From Cunninghamia lanceolata (taxonomy: Eukaryota > Streptophyta > Pinopsida > Cupressales > Cupressaceae): 64,000 bases of DNA. A model generated the notes under the pieces. It saw nothing but the letters and a program-made list of their open reading frames with translations, was not told where the DNA came from and searched no databases. The stretch is taken from positions 14,154,001 through 14,218,000 of the forward strand of contig BSBN01000187.1 of assembly GCA_027924645.1 (NCBI GenBank), read 5' to 3'. A program made the position numbers and the translations under genes. Positions within the stretch are counted from its first letter, which is position 1. Every line of letters begins with the position of its first letter. Positions 46,399 to 57,109 of the stretch are shown here, in pieces.

Positions 46399-46680
46399 AG
46401 TTAATCATACTTTTGTTGTCATGTACACACCTAATCTTTTGGATTTGTATTTGGATTCTTTAAGTTACATTCAAAGATCTAATCATAATTGTTAATGTTA
46501 CCAGAGTTTTTTAAAGAATCATTTAAGAAGATTTCTATTTATTTATATTTGAAACAAGAAGATAGATAAATATAACAATTTGTAGTTGTGTTGAAAAATG
46601 CTTTGAATTGGTCCACTCCCTTATCATTGAGTATTTGGCTTTTGTAGGGATCTTGTAAAGTGAACTTATAATTTTTTTGG
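46399..46680. other. AT-rich spacer between two element termini
   Basis: About 280 bp of AT-rich DNA, similar in style to the left flank (17990-19409), separates the right terminus of the first element from the left terminus of the second copy. No gene. Confidence 0.45.
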
Positions 46681-46894
46681 GGGTTAAGTACACAAAGATG
46701 AGGGACCAAAAGGGGGTCTTAAGATGCCACTTTTTTTTTTCTAAAATTAGGAAACATTGATGTTGGATGAGAAATTGAAGATAGTTACACTCAAAATTTG
46801 AAAATGCATTAAAAACAAGAATCATAGTTCTCCAAATCTAGTTTCTAAACTACTATTTTTTTTCAAAAATGGTTCAGATTAAGGGGTTCAAAAA

Positions 46895-46960
46895 GGGGGA
46901 GCACACAATTTGGTCCTATTTTTCTCAAAAAAACATAACATAGCATCTGGTGTGCTCCCC
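46895..46960. repeat. Inverted repeat, counterpart of 19625-19690
   Basis: GGGGAGCACAC pairs with GTGTGCTCCCC around a loop containing ACATAACATAGCATC. Its sequence differs from the first copy in both arms in a compensating way. Confidence 0.6.
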
Positions 46961-47498
46961 CTAAAATGCCAACTTTTTTTAGTATTTCAAAAATCGCTTC
47001 AGTGAGAAATTAACTAACACCATGTAGTTTATCCTTGATTTTTCCTATAATTTTTTCATGAATAATTGATTTTTTAGTAATTTTCAAAGTGGACACATCT
47101 TGAATAATAGAAAATTGAGCATGCTCCCCCTAAAATTTTTGAAAACTAATTGAAAAACAATTTTTTTTAATACATATAGAATGGAGTCTAGTTTCTAAAA
47201 ATGTACATAACTTATTTCAAATTTCGATGAATGGTTAAAACAAAAAGTTAAAAATACTAGACACTAGAATTTGATAAAAAATGGACACCCTAACAAAAGA
47301 AATTAAAGATAAAACCCTTAACGTACTCAAAATGTGAAAAACATTATATGGTTAGATAGCTAACAAAGAGCTTAATATTGTGGTGGTATGTTTTTAAACT
47401 TTTCATTGAAAAAAGTGCCATCTTGATGGGGAGCATGCTCCAAATTATCTGAAAATTTTGTAAAAAAACTAGAAAAATAGGTCTAACCAAGCTCGGTC

Positions 47499-47534
47499 CA
47501 TAATGTGAGCACATTATAATGTGCTCATGTTATG
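47499..47534. repeat. Palindrome of the second copy
   Basis: CATAATGTGAGCACATTAT followed by AATGTGCTCATGTTATG. It is the ATAACGCGAGCGCGTTAT core with CG changed to TG or CA, as deamination would do. Confidence 0.65.
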
Positions 47535-47737
47535 TTGAGATTATTTGGATTTAATTTTTCAATTGCATTTGCTTGAAAGTTTCTAAAGCCTTTTCAACAA
47601 ATCCATCTTTTGCATTTCTTGCAATCATTACATTTCATTACAAAACATCTCTTTGAGGTGTTCGGTCAAACAATTGACATGCCTTGTCTATGCTTCCACA
47701 CTTTACATACATGTCTACAAGGGTAGTTGCACTTCCT

Positions 47738-48565
47738 ATTGTCTCTCTCACTCTCTACTTCCCTCCCCTCTCTACCTCCTACCCTTTCTCTGAGTCAATG
47801 CTTCCTTCCCCTCTCTACCTCCCACCTTCTCTCTCACTCTCTTCTTCCCTCCCCTCTCTACCTCCTACCCTCTCTCTCACTCTCTACTTCCCTCCCCTGT
47901 CTACCTCCTACCCTCTTTCTGAGTCTCTACTTCCCTCACCTCTCTACCTCCTACCTTCTCTCTCACTCTCTTCTCCCCCCTCTCTACCTACTACCCTCTC
48001 TCTCACTCTCTACTTCCCTTCCCTCTCTACCTCCTACCCTCTCTCTGAGTCTCTGCTTCCCTCCCCTCTCTACCTCCTACCTTCTCTGTCACTCTCTTTT
48101 TCCATCCCCTCTCTACTTCCTACCCTCTCTCTCACTCTCTGCTTCCCTCCCCTCTCTACCTCCTACCCTCTTTCTAAGTCTCTACTTCTCTCGCCTCTCT
48201 ACCTTCTACCTTCTCTCTAACTCTCTTCTCCCCCCTCTCTCACTCTCTACTTTCCTCCCCTCTCTACCTCCTACCCTCTCTCACTCTCTACTTCCCTCCC
48301 CTCTCTACCTCCTACCCTCTCTCTCAATCTCTTCTTCCCTCCCTTCTCTACCTCCTACTCTCTCTCCCACTCTCTACTTCCCTTCCCTCTCTACCTTTTA
48401 CTCTTTATCACTCTCTACTTCCCTCCCCTCTCTACCTCCTACCCTCTCTCTCACTCTCTTATTCCTTCCCCTATCTACCTCCTACCCTCTCTCACTCTCT
48501 TCTTCCCTCTCATTTCTACTCTCTCTCACTTTCTACTTCCCTCCCCTCTCTACCTCTCCTCATCA
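47738..48565 (+). repeat. CT-rich minisatellite, 43-bp unit, about 19 copies
   Basis: The unit is CTCTCTCACTCTCTACTTCC followed by CTCCCCTCTCTACCTCCTACC. Because the DNA is nearly stop-free, long S/L/P open frames (178 and 309 codons) appear. They are not genes. Confidence 0.9.
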
Positions 48566-48804
48566 TTCTTTAACCCATCCATTGAAATTACATAAATTAT
48601 CCTATTTCCATTTCACCATCCCAATTTATATCCTCATCCCACTTTGCATATCCTAGTTTTCTTATTTCCATGTTCTTTGTCAATAAGGGAGAGGGAGAGG
48701 AAGGAAGAGGGAGAAAGGATGTAGATGGAGGGGAGAGAGAGGGGAGAGATACCTGGTGATAGGGAGAGAGAGAGAGTCCTAGATTTATTGTTTTCGAGAG
48801 AGAC
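48566..48804. repeat. Junction with GA-rich tract
   Basis: A short unique stretch, then GGGAGAGGGAGAGGAAGGAAG-type purine repeats at 48687-48800 leading into the telomere-like array. Confidence 0.5.
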
Positions 48805-49950
48805 AGAGAGGGTTGGTTAGGTTTATGAGTTTAGGGTTGCTTAAGTTTAGGGTTTAGGGGTTTATGGTTTCTCGGGTTTAAGGTTTATGGTTTAGGGGCT
48901 AGGATTTAGGTGCCTTATTTAGGGTTTTGGGATTTTTGGAAAGAGAGAGAGGTTTAGGGTTGCTCAGGTTTAGGGGCATTATTTAGGGTTTATGAGTTTA
49001 GGGTTTCTCAGACCTTTAGGGCATTATTTAGGGTTTATGAGTTTAGGGTTTCTCAAGTTTATGGTTTAGGGGTTAGGGTTAAAGAGGAATTATTTATGGC
49101 TTAGGGGTTTGGCGTGGTTGCTCAAGTTTAGGGTTTAGGGGTCAGGGGAATTATTTGAGGTTTATGAGTTTAGGGTTTATGGTTTAGGGTTAGGGTTTAG
49201 GGGAATTATTTAGGTGTTAGGGGTTTAGGGTACCTCAGGTTTATGGTTTATGGTTTGGGGTTAGGGATTTAGTGTTGCTTGAGTTTAGGGTTTATGGTTT
49301 ATGGTTTAGGGTTTAGGGTTTAGAGAGAGAGAGAGAATGAGGGGATCGATAGACATTGGGAGAGATAGGGAGATAGAGCTTTAAGGTTGCTTCTAGGGTT
49401 TATGGTTTAGGGGTTTGGGGTTTAGGGGTTTAGGGTTTCTTGGTTTTATGGTTTAGCGGTTAGGGGTTAGGGTTTAGGGGTTAGGTTTAGGGGTTAGGGG
49501 TTAGGGTTTAGGGGTTAGGGGTTAAGGTTTAGAGGTTTAGGTTAGGGTTTAGAGAGAGATAGGATTGATATGGAGATAGAGGGTGAGGGACATGGCTAAA
49601 GACATAGGCAGAGAGATTGAGAGGTAGAGGGATGATTGAGACAAGTAGATAGGGTTTAGGGTTTAGGGGTTAGGAGTTTAGAGAGGGAGAGATAGGGAGA
49701 TAGAGGGTGAGGGACATGGCCAAAGACATAGGTCAAAATATTGAGAGGTAGAGGGATGATAGAGACAAGGAGATAGGGGTTTAGGGTTTATCGGGTTTAG
49801 GGTTTAGGGGTTAGGAGTTTAGAGGGGGAGAGATAGGGAGATAGAGGGTGAGGGACATGGCCAAAGACATAGGTAGAGAGATTGAGAGGTAGAGGGATGA
49901 TAGAGACAAGGAGATAGGGGTTTAGGGTTGATCAAGTTTATGGTTTAGGG
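48805..49950 (+). repeat. Degenerate telomere-like array of the second copy
   Basis: TTTAGGG, GGTTTATGG, TTAGGGG and GTTAGGG words mixed with GAGAGA tracts. A unit of about 120 bp holding GGTGAGGGACATGGC-AAAGACATAGG and GAGGGATGATAGAGACAAG repeats three times from about 49556. Confidence 0.8.
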
Positions 49951-50589
49951 TTGGTGCATATGATGTATAGAATGGTCCAAATGACTGACATATTGGCACT
50001 TATGATGTTCTAATGACACCTATGGTTGAGAGAGGGTAGAATGACACCTATGAGTGGCTACGTGTAGAATGAAACTTGTGATTGATAGGTAGGTGCTACT
50101 AAGGAGTAGATTGGCACATATGATATACAAAATGGTGCAAATGACTAACAGATTGGTGCTTATGGTGTTCTAATTGCTCTTGGTGAGGTATTTGTTTAAT
50201 TTTGATTATTTTTGGGATGGTTTGAGATGGAGCTTAGATTGATTTGGGATGGAGTTGGGATGAAATGGATTGGTTTAGGGATGATGAAAGGTGAAATTGA
50301 CTAGATTAGTAACAATTTGGGAATGATTAGAATGGTTTTAGGGATGGTGTGAAGTGGTTTAGGTCTGATTAGGGAATGATTAGAATGATTTAGGGATAGT
50401 TTGGGGATGTTACTTGAGATGAAATGGGTTTATTTGAGAATCATTAGGGATGAAGTTAAATTGATATGGATGTGATTTGGGATGGTGTGAAGTGGTTTAG
50501 GGATGGTTAAAGATGAAATTGAATGGATTAGGGATGTTTGGGATTGATTAGGAATGAATTTGGTTGGAATGAAAGCTTAATGTTTTCAT
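49951..50589 (+). repeat. Duplicated phrase followed by GGGATG-rich minisatellite
   Basis: TGATGTATAGAATGGTCCAAATGACTGACA (near 49970) recurs near 50130 as a diverged copy, about 160 bp apart. From about 50205 to 50565 short words GGGATGG, GGGAATGATTAG and TTTAGGGATG repeat irregularly. Confidence 0.55.
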
Positions 50590-50621
50590 GCTTCCTAGAA
50601 TGCGCTCACATTATGGGAAGC
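50590..50621. repeat. Degraded palindrome closing the second copy's array
   Basis: GCTTCC-TAGAATGCGCTCACATTATG-GGAAGC. The outer arms pair and the core is a decayed GCGCTCGCATTATG. Confidence 0.5.
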
Positions 50622-51480
50622 AAAAAGATGGGCAAAAACCATGTAGGATCCATGATTGAGACCCCACATGTCTGTTATACCCTACTTTTCATGTGTACTA
50701 TTAGACAAGAAAACACTTTTTCATGTTGTTTGACATATTAAGAATCATTTTTTTAATCAATCCACCACCTTTTTTATTTTTTCAAAGTAGAAGAACTAAT
50801 TTTGCATGTTTTTGGACAAAATTGGATTATTTAAATTGAACTAAAAGTTTCATGTTTCATAGTGTTTCAAAGCTAATTACCATTGATATAGATTGAATTT
50901 GATGATATATGTTTGTTTTTTCCATAAATTTCACTAATCCTATTCTAGAGTTATATAGAATTCATAATCAAACTTGTGAAAAAGAACAATTTAAGGATTT
51001 GGAAGCCAAATTTTGGAGGATTGGTCAACTTAAGTATCAAATTCTAAGGTTTGTTCTTTATGTCCAATTTAATTCACTTTATGTTCTTTAGAACACTCAC
51101 AATCACTAAATGTGGAACTATTTAAGTTAAAAAAATCATCATTATGTTTATTAATAGAATTAGAATCATTAAAATATGATATATATATATATGATTTTGT
51201 TGTATCTTGAATCACTAATAGAATTTTTTGTATCTTGAATCACTAATAGAAATTGTTGTATCTTGAATTTGAACTATGTCATTGAATTTGTTGTATCTTG
51301 TGCTATTGATGCTACAAATCTAATATATATTTGGTTCCCATTTAGTGATGAGTTGTCACTATCATCCTATTGGCCATTCAAGTTACAAACTATGATTGTC
51401 TTCTCCCAAAGTGCCAATACCTTTACATTTGATGTAGTAATCTTTCATGTGAATAGGGTAGTGAGAGCCTATTGCATATT
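50622..51480. other. AT-rich, gene-free
   Basis: The first part resembles 25080-25250. A short (AT)n tract lies at 51179-51192. TTGTATCTTGAATCACTAATAG is repeated around 51210-51250. Small open frames have no support. Confidence 0.4.
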
Positions 51481-53091
51481 TTAAATATTTGACCTTAATA
51501 GTGATCTAGAGTTTCATGATAGTCTTCTATGTTTATGATGTGATAGTCTATGTGGTTGTTTGTAATAGTCATAGCACAATTTGACTCTCAATGCATGGTT
51601 ACCACATAGGATTCTATCACTATCTTATCAATTTATGATCAAACTCTTCAACAAGATCTTGAACTATCCACAAATTTCTTAGTATGTAACAAGTTCAAGT
51701 CCTTAAAGGTCAATTGACCTTAGTAACCACATGATAGTTCTAATTATCCTTAAGATCCATGACAACCTCCCTACCCTTTTCCTCTAATGACAAGAAACTA
51801 TAATGGTTTAACCCTAATAATCCTTATGCATAATGTCATATATAGCATGGGTATCATTGTCATAATAGTTAAGAGAGGTTTTAGGATTGATTATTCTTTT
51901 GTTGATAATCTACTGCCCTTTAACTATCCAAACATTTAGTGCCTATAACAGTCCTAAGTTTGTCCCAAACAAAATTTTATCCTACACAAGTCCCTTTATG
52001 ACAATGCCTCCAATGATTATGACAATCATAGCTCATAAATGACAACAAATCTCCTTTGCCAACTTCAAATCCAAGGTTATGATGAGAGTCCAACATAATT
52101 AAGATGATCTCAACAAGATATATATGGTTATGTACTTAATATTCCTCTTGATGTCTTAACAATTCTTTGATGACCTTCATCCACCAATATTAATCATTTG
52201 GATACTCTTTGGTCCTAGTTGACCGCTCTATCACATGAGAATAGAGTGTTGTGATGAACAAAAATCCTTTTGTACATGGGTTGGTAAGCATCTGATTCTT
52301 ATAATAGTCTTCTCCAACTATTAAAATACCCCTTGTAAGCAAAGACCATGATTACCCTCTTATTAACAACACCTTCCATATTCAATGATGAGGGTTTTAT
52401 TCTCTATACTAGTACTGTTTCTCCTTTTGACAGCATGACAATCATATTCATATGTTACATGATAAAATCTTTTGGTAAAGGATAGCCTTAGGGTTGCTAT
52501 AGGAATCATAATACTCATGATTGTTCTTGCATCTCATGTGACATCATTTCAATGTTTTTCATGATAACCTTATAGAATAAGACAGACCCAATTGTTCTTA
52601 TGACTAATATGATATTGAGAGGACAATCTTCCTAACTAGGATAATACAAATAAGGTCCAATATTTTCATCCTATATAGTATGATAGTCTTTTCCCTCAAT
52701 ATCACTTCATCTCTTAGATTTAGAGTGACACAATAATCATCAAAGATCCACATAACAACACCAAATCATGTTAGTCTTTAAATAAACAAAATCTTTGTAT
52801 GTATGACTATCCTACACTCTTTTCCAATGATAATCTAACATACACATGACTAGCCTACACTCTTTTATGAGTGCCCTACCAATGGATTTTGACTTCAATA
52901 GGTTTCTCAATAGCCCTTCTTAGGGATATATACATTTATCAACCATCTTCAGACCATTTGATCTCACGATACTGTAACTATACAATCCTCTTAATAGTCC
53001 TAAGTGAAATGAAAAACCTATTATTCCTTAGGATCTCAACACTCCTTGTGATGAAAGTAGATTGTCATTGATGTCAAAAAGGTATTGAGGG
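51481..53091. repeat. Region rich in ATAATAGTC / TGACAATCAT words
   Basis: Short words of the type ATGATAGTCTT, ATAATAGTC, GACAATCATA and ACTATC occur every 30-80 bp. The same style resumes at 56093-56290 after the LTR, suggesting one repeat split by the LTR. No coding frame. Confidence 0.45.
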
Positions 53092-56076
53092 TGTTGCGTT
53101 AGTGTGCATCTTCAAAAGGTATCGTTAGGACTTGCTCTATTGACATAGATTGTTCAGGATCATGTCTTTCACAATTGTTCACTCTATCAAGAACATCAAT
53201 CAGGAGTTGTTCATTTGGACAGGATAAGTGTGTTGATTATGCCTTCAATAAGGATGTTATCAGTTGAGTTGGCTTGATTAGTGTTTACCTTTCATGTGGT
53301 GTGTTGATTATCAATGGTGTTGTTGTTCATCAGTTGCTTATATAGGTGATGGAGTTTATTATCTTGCTAACATGAGTTGATCTTGTGCAAAGTCTTCATT
53401 CAGGATGTCTTCAAGGGCTCATAAGCATCATGTGTGAGAACAAGAAGTGTAATGTTGACATCACGTTGAATATCTTTTGTTTGGTGTGGTGCCTTCAAAG
53501 ATGTAGTAGCAATTTATGGCAGAAATCAAGATATTGGTATAGTGATGATAACATGCAGTGCATTTATGTTTATGCTTCAGATTTGGTTTGTTATGCTTGA
53601 TCATTTCTTCACACAGCATGTTGAGTTGTTTTTCATTGATGGATTGAGTTGTTGCTTGATGATGCTTATGGTTTCATTTCAGGAGTTCACTTGGTTCATT
53701 CTTTTTTTTTTTATGCTATTCACAATAATGTTGCAAAGAAAGTTGATCATTCAAGACTTGTACTTCTTTTCAAGACTTGCTTAGTGTTTGTGGTACAAGA
53801 TTGGACACAAGAAGTTTTATTTTCTTTGGAACAGTAAGCTAGTATTTGATTTGTGATTTGTGAAAATTCATTGGATTGGTTTATATTGCATAAGAAGTTT
53901 GGAAGTTTTGTAGGATACCCAAGTTCAATTTATCACGAGTTTATGATAGCAGGTGCTATTACTTCTTTCTATGAATAGTTGTAGATAAATTTTATCTGAT
54001 TCTGCTGGCATAAGACGCAAATCTTTTATTCATTCAAAGCTTCTAATTTTCAATCTCCTTATTGAAGCTTTAGGGTTAAAACTCTAATGTGTTGTTTATA
54101 AAACACATCTTTTATGCCCTTTTTACCTGTCATGAGGTGTTTGCACTTTATTTTATGTTTAAGTGTTGACTTGCAATAGCAAGTCACCTTCACTTAAGGT
54201 GATCTATTGAAGGGTCTTTAAGACATTGTGACAACCAGCCCTCCATTAACTATAACAAATGCTTTTGGTCCTCACATGAGTTTGATGGGTGCCAAATTTA
54301 AATCGAAGGATGAGTTTAAAAGTTAAAAGGGCACGATTTATTCATGGTTTTAGAACATGTTTTAAGGAGATTATGACTTGAGAAAAAACATTGAATGATT
54401 TATGGAAGGGAAATAAAATGGAGATCATTGAATATTTTAAGGAATTATAAAATCATTCAAAGCATTGAATTGTTTTATTGAAGAGTTTTTTTTTTAATAA
54501 GGTATTGAATATCATATTTTAAGGGAATGATTTATTTGAAGAGGGGAGCCAAATATGGTGATAAATGGATTTTATTTTATATTAGAAACTTTGTTTTCTC
54601 CTAATTCGATGGCTTTTTAAATGTCATCTTTTATGACATCAAGTGGATTTTATGAGATTTTTAAGGAATTTTTTTAGGAGATTTTTTTGAGTATTTTGAG
54701 GATTTTTTTTAAAAAAATTTGTTTCTATTTGAAACACATATTGATCTCACTCTCTCTCTCTAGATTTAAGGAATTTTATATTAGAATGTTTTTTTAAGAC
54801 ATTCTATTATATTGGAGAATATTTTGGAAGACATTTTTGTGAGAAATTTTTTTATCTTATTTGCAAAGGGGAATTTGAAAATATTTTTTTTGAAGAAAAT
54901 ATGCACATATAACTATGAAGAGTTATATTCTTGCAGAAGAATGATGGAATTTAAAAGGACTTTATTCAGATGAAGAGAAAGATAATATTTTCAGCGCAGA
55001 TTGGTGCAAAAATAAATTGAAGATTATAAAAATGAATTGAAGATTTTATGGATATCATTTTGGAGAAGATGAATAGGTTTGATTTCAAGGGTTATTTTTT
55101 AGATGGTGGAGATGATCTTTTTGAAGAAGAATATGAAAGGATTTTTTGAGACATTATTTATGCAAAACTAAATATGATTTCTAACTCTTATTTTTGCAGA
55201 TTGAAGATTTGTGGAAAATGGAATATGAAGAGATTTATTTGCAACAAACAGAAGACATTATTTTTATATAGAATTATTTTATTCCTGAAATGGTGTAGAT
55301 GGAAAATTGAAGAAGTGTAATTGAAAGATCATCTCATTTATAATGGTTTTGCAGATGCATTGTTTGTAAGTGTTGTTGTTGTGTAGATCAATGATTAATT
55401 TGATGATACAGATGAATGATTGAGTGAACCAATTTGTAGAGTAAAAGACATATTGTGTGAGATGTTCTTCATAGTGCAATGTTCTTATAGGTGTATCAGA
55501 ATGTATAAAGACACTTGTAGAGATTTGTAATGTTTTTGATTGCAAGGAATCAAGCATTGATTGCAGTGATTGATGACAGATTGATAGAGACAAATTACAG
55601 AGATAATTGTTTATAGAGATTTGTAAGAGGAGCTTGTTTGCAGAGATCTGTAAAAGAAGATGGTCTTGATTTGATAAATCAAATAGGAGGTATAATGATG
55701 TATGATGAGGCACAGAGTTTATATCCTGTAAATCTAGTGAAGCTTCTTTGGTCAGTGAGACCTTCATGTAATCAGTGAGATTTTGATTAAGCCAATGAGG
55801 TGGTTGTTGAGTGGTTTTTCTACCCCAGGAGGGTTTTCCACTCGTGAAAAGCATGTGTCATGTTTCATGTTGTCTTCATCTATATGTGTGTATATTAGTG
55901 CTTTTCTAATTAAGTTTTGTTCACATCCTTCATTATTAGTCTTGTGCATATGAACTCAACAAATCATTCATGTCTTCCTCTCTATTTTTCTTGTAAATTA
56001 AAAGTTGTAAAAGATTTGAAAAATTAATACAACACTGATTCACCCCTCCCTCTTAGTGTTGTCCTAGACTCCAACA
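53092..56076 (+). repeat. Copia-type LTR (solo or 3' LTR), about 3 kb
   Basis: The left end TGTTGCGTTAG follows a decayed polypurine-like GATGTCAAAAAGGTATTGAGG. The right end reads ACTGATTCACCCCTCCCTCTTAG...GACTCCAACA, matching the end of the LTR at 14311-15396. No pol remnant is adjacent. The length of 2,985 bp is large for Copia and may include an insertion. A 191-codon minus-strand frame (55279-55854) shows no known motif and is not called. Confidence 0.5.
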
Positions 56077-57038
56077 CCTTGGTCATGCGTTCTCCTACAA
56101 TCATAATCTAGTCATTTTAACACAATTTTTAGAAGTTGCATGAAGGCTTCAAGGGTGATTATTGTTGTAACAATCAAGGACTGTCATGTTCATGAGAAAT
56201 TAAATTAGTAATAGTAGCGAGGGATGCCATGACAATCAAGTGGGCTATGGATGATGTCATCATGATAGAATCCTAGGGTTTATTATTTTGTTATTCAAAT
56301 ATTGAAGATTCCATGTTGAAACCTGATGGGGAGCACACAGTGAAAATGCAAACGGGTCCCACTTTTCTCATAGACGACAAGACTTAACAAATGAGCCACT
56401 GATACATCTTGGTTCTTAGACAACAAGGATCGGTATGACCTTCTCAAGTCTTACCATTGATCTACCTTACATTGATAGCTCAACTAAATTCATCTTCGGC
56501 AAGATACAACAGGACTCACACCGAGTCAATCAACTCTTCATCATCGGCGAGACTTACTTCTATCAGTGAAGTCTTCTATCCTTCAACCTGTTGGATTTTT
56601 TCCCAACTGGATGCTTCCTAGTTATCCCTACAAGATAACCATCATTGATTGATAGGATTCCTAAGCTAGGGGCCAATAATACAGGAGATAGACTCTATAA
56701 ATATCTCCTCTTCTTCTTTAGGCTCTGCGGAACCAAGGGGGGTATTCCCTATTCAACATCCATGGAATGCATCTATGAGCTTGTTGGGATGTTGACATAA
56801 AGCAAATAAATTCTCTTTTATGCAGACCAAAACTATGAAATAAGTGTAAAGGGGCTAGCCCTGGGCCTATGTTTAGTTGTGAGACAGAGGATTTTGGTCC
56901 TAAAACTACTTCTAATGTCCTAAAGGTTTATACTTGAAGTTTGGATTTGTATTAGTATTTGGATGCAAGACTGGGACTTTGGGTTGTAACCTCAATACAA
57001 GACTAGACTGGTGCCTATCCAAGGCTCAGAGTCAATAG

Positions 57039-57045
<7 letters not shown>
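56077..57045. other. Continuation of the split repeat, then an unresolved LTR-like stretch
   Basis: 56093-56290 carries the ATAATC/GACAATC word style of 51481-53091. From about 56320 (CTGATGGGGAGCACACAG) the sequence changes character, with a TATA box at 56697-56704 and a pyrimidine-rich start region. This could be an LTR in plus orientation, but no borders were found. Confidence 0.35.
56697..56704 (+). promoter_or_regulatory. TATA box of an unresolved LTR-like stretch
   Basis: ACTCTATAAATATCTCCTC followed by a pyrimidine-rich CTTCTTCTTTAG is a good plant TATA and start context. Confidence 0.4.

Positions 57046-57105
<60 letters not shown>
57046..57105 (+). repeat. (TG)30 microsatellite
   Basis: An uninterrupted TG run of about 60 bp after a short (AT)n. 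A Cys/Val open frame through it is an artefact. Confidence 0.95.

Positions 57106-57109
<4 letters not shown>

Larger units (their letters stand above)
46681..51480 (+). mobile_element. Second copy (non-coding half) of the candidate DNA-transposon family
   Basis: Starts GGGTTAAGTACACAAAG, GAGGGACCAAAAGGGGGTCTTAAG, a diverged version of the left terminus. It then repeats the order of 19414-25250: about 700 bp of homologous AT-rich block, palindrome (47499), telomere-like array (48805-49950), palindrome (50590) and a stretch with ACCCCACATG and CCACCACCTTTT like that at 25090-25200. It differs by a CT minisatellite inserted before the array. No transposase gene or right terminus is visible. The right limit given here is approximate. 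Confidence 0.5.

Noticed and set aside
47684..48656. Long S/L/P open frames (178 and 309 codons)
   Set aside because: They are translations of a 43-bp CT minisatellite without stops, in overlapping frames, with no start context or domain.
55279..55854. A 191-codon minus-strand open frame
   Set aside because: No motif, lies within an LTR-like sequence, and composition follows the AT-rich DNA.
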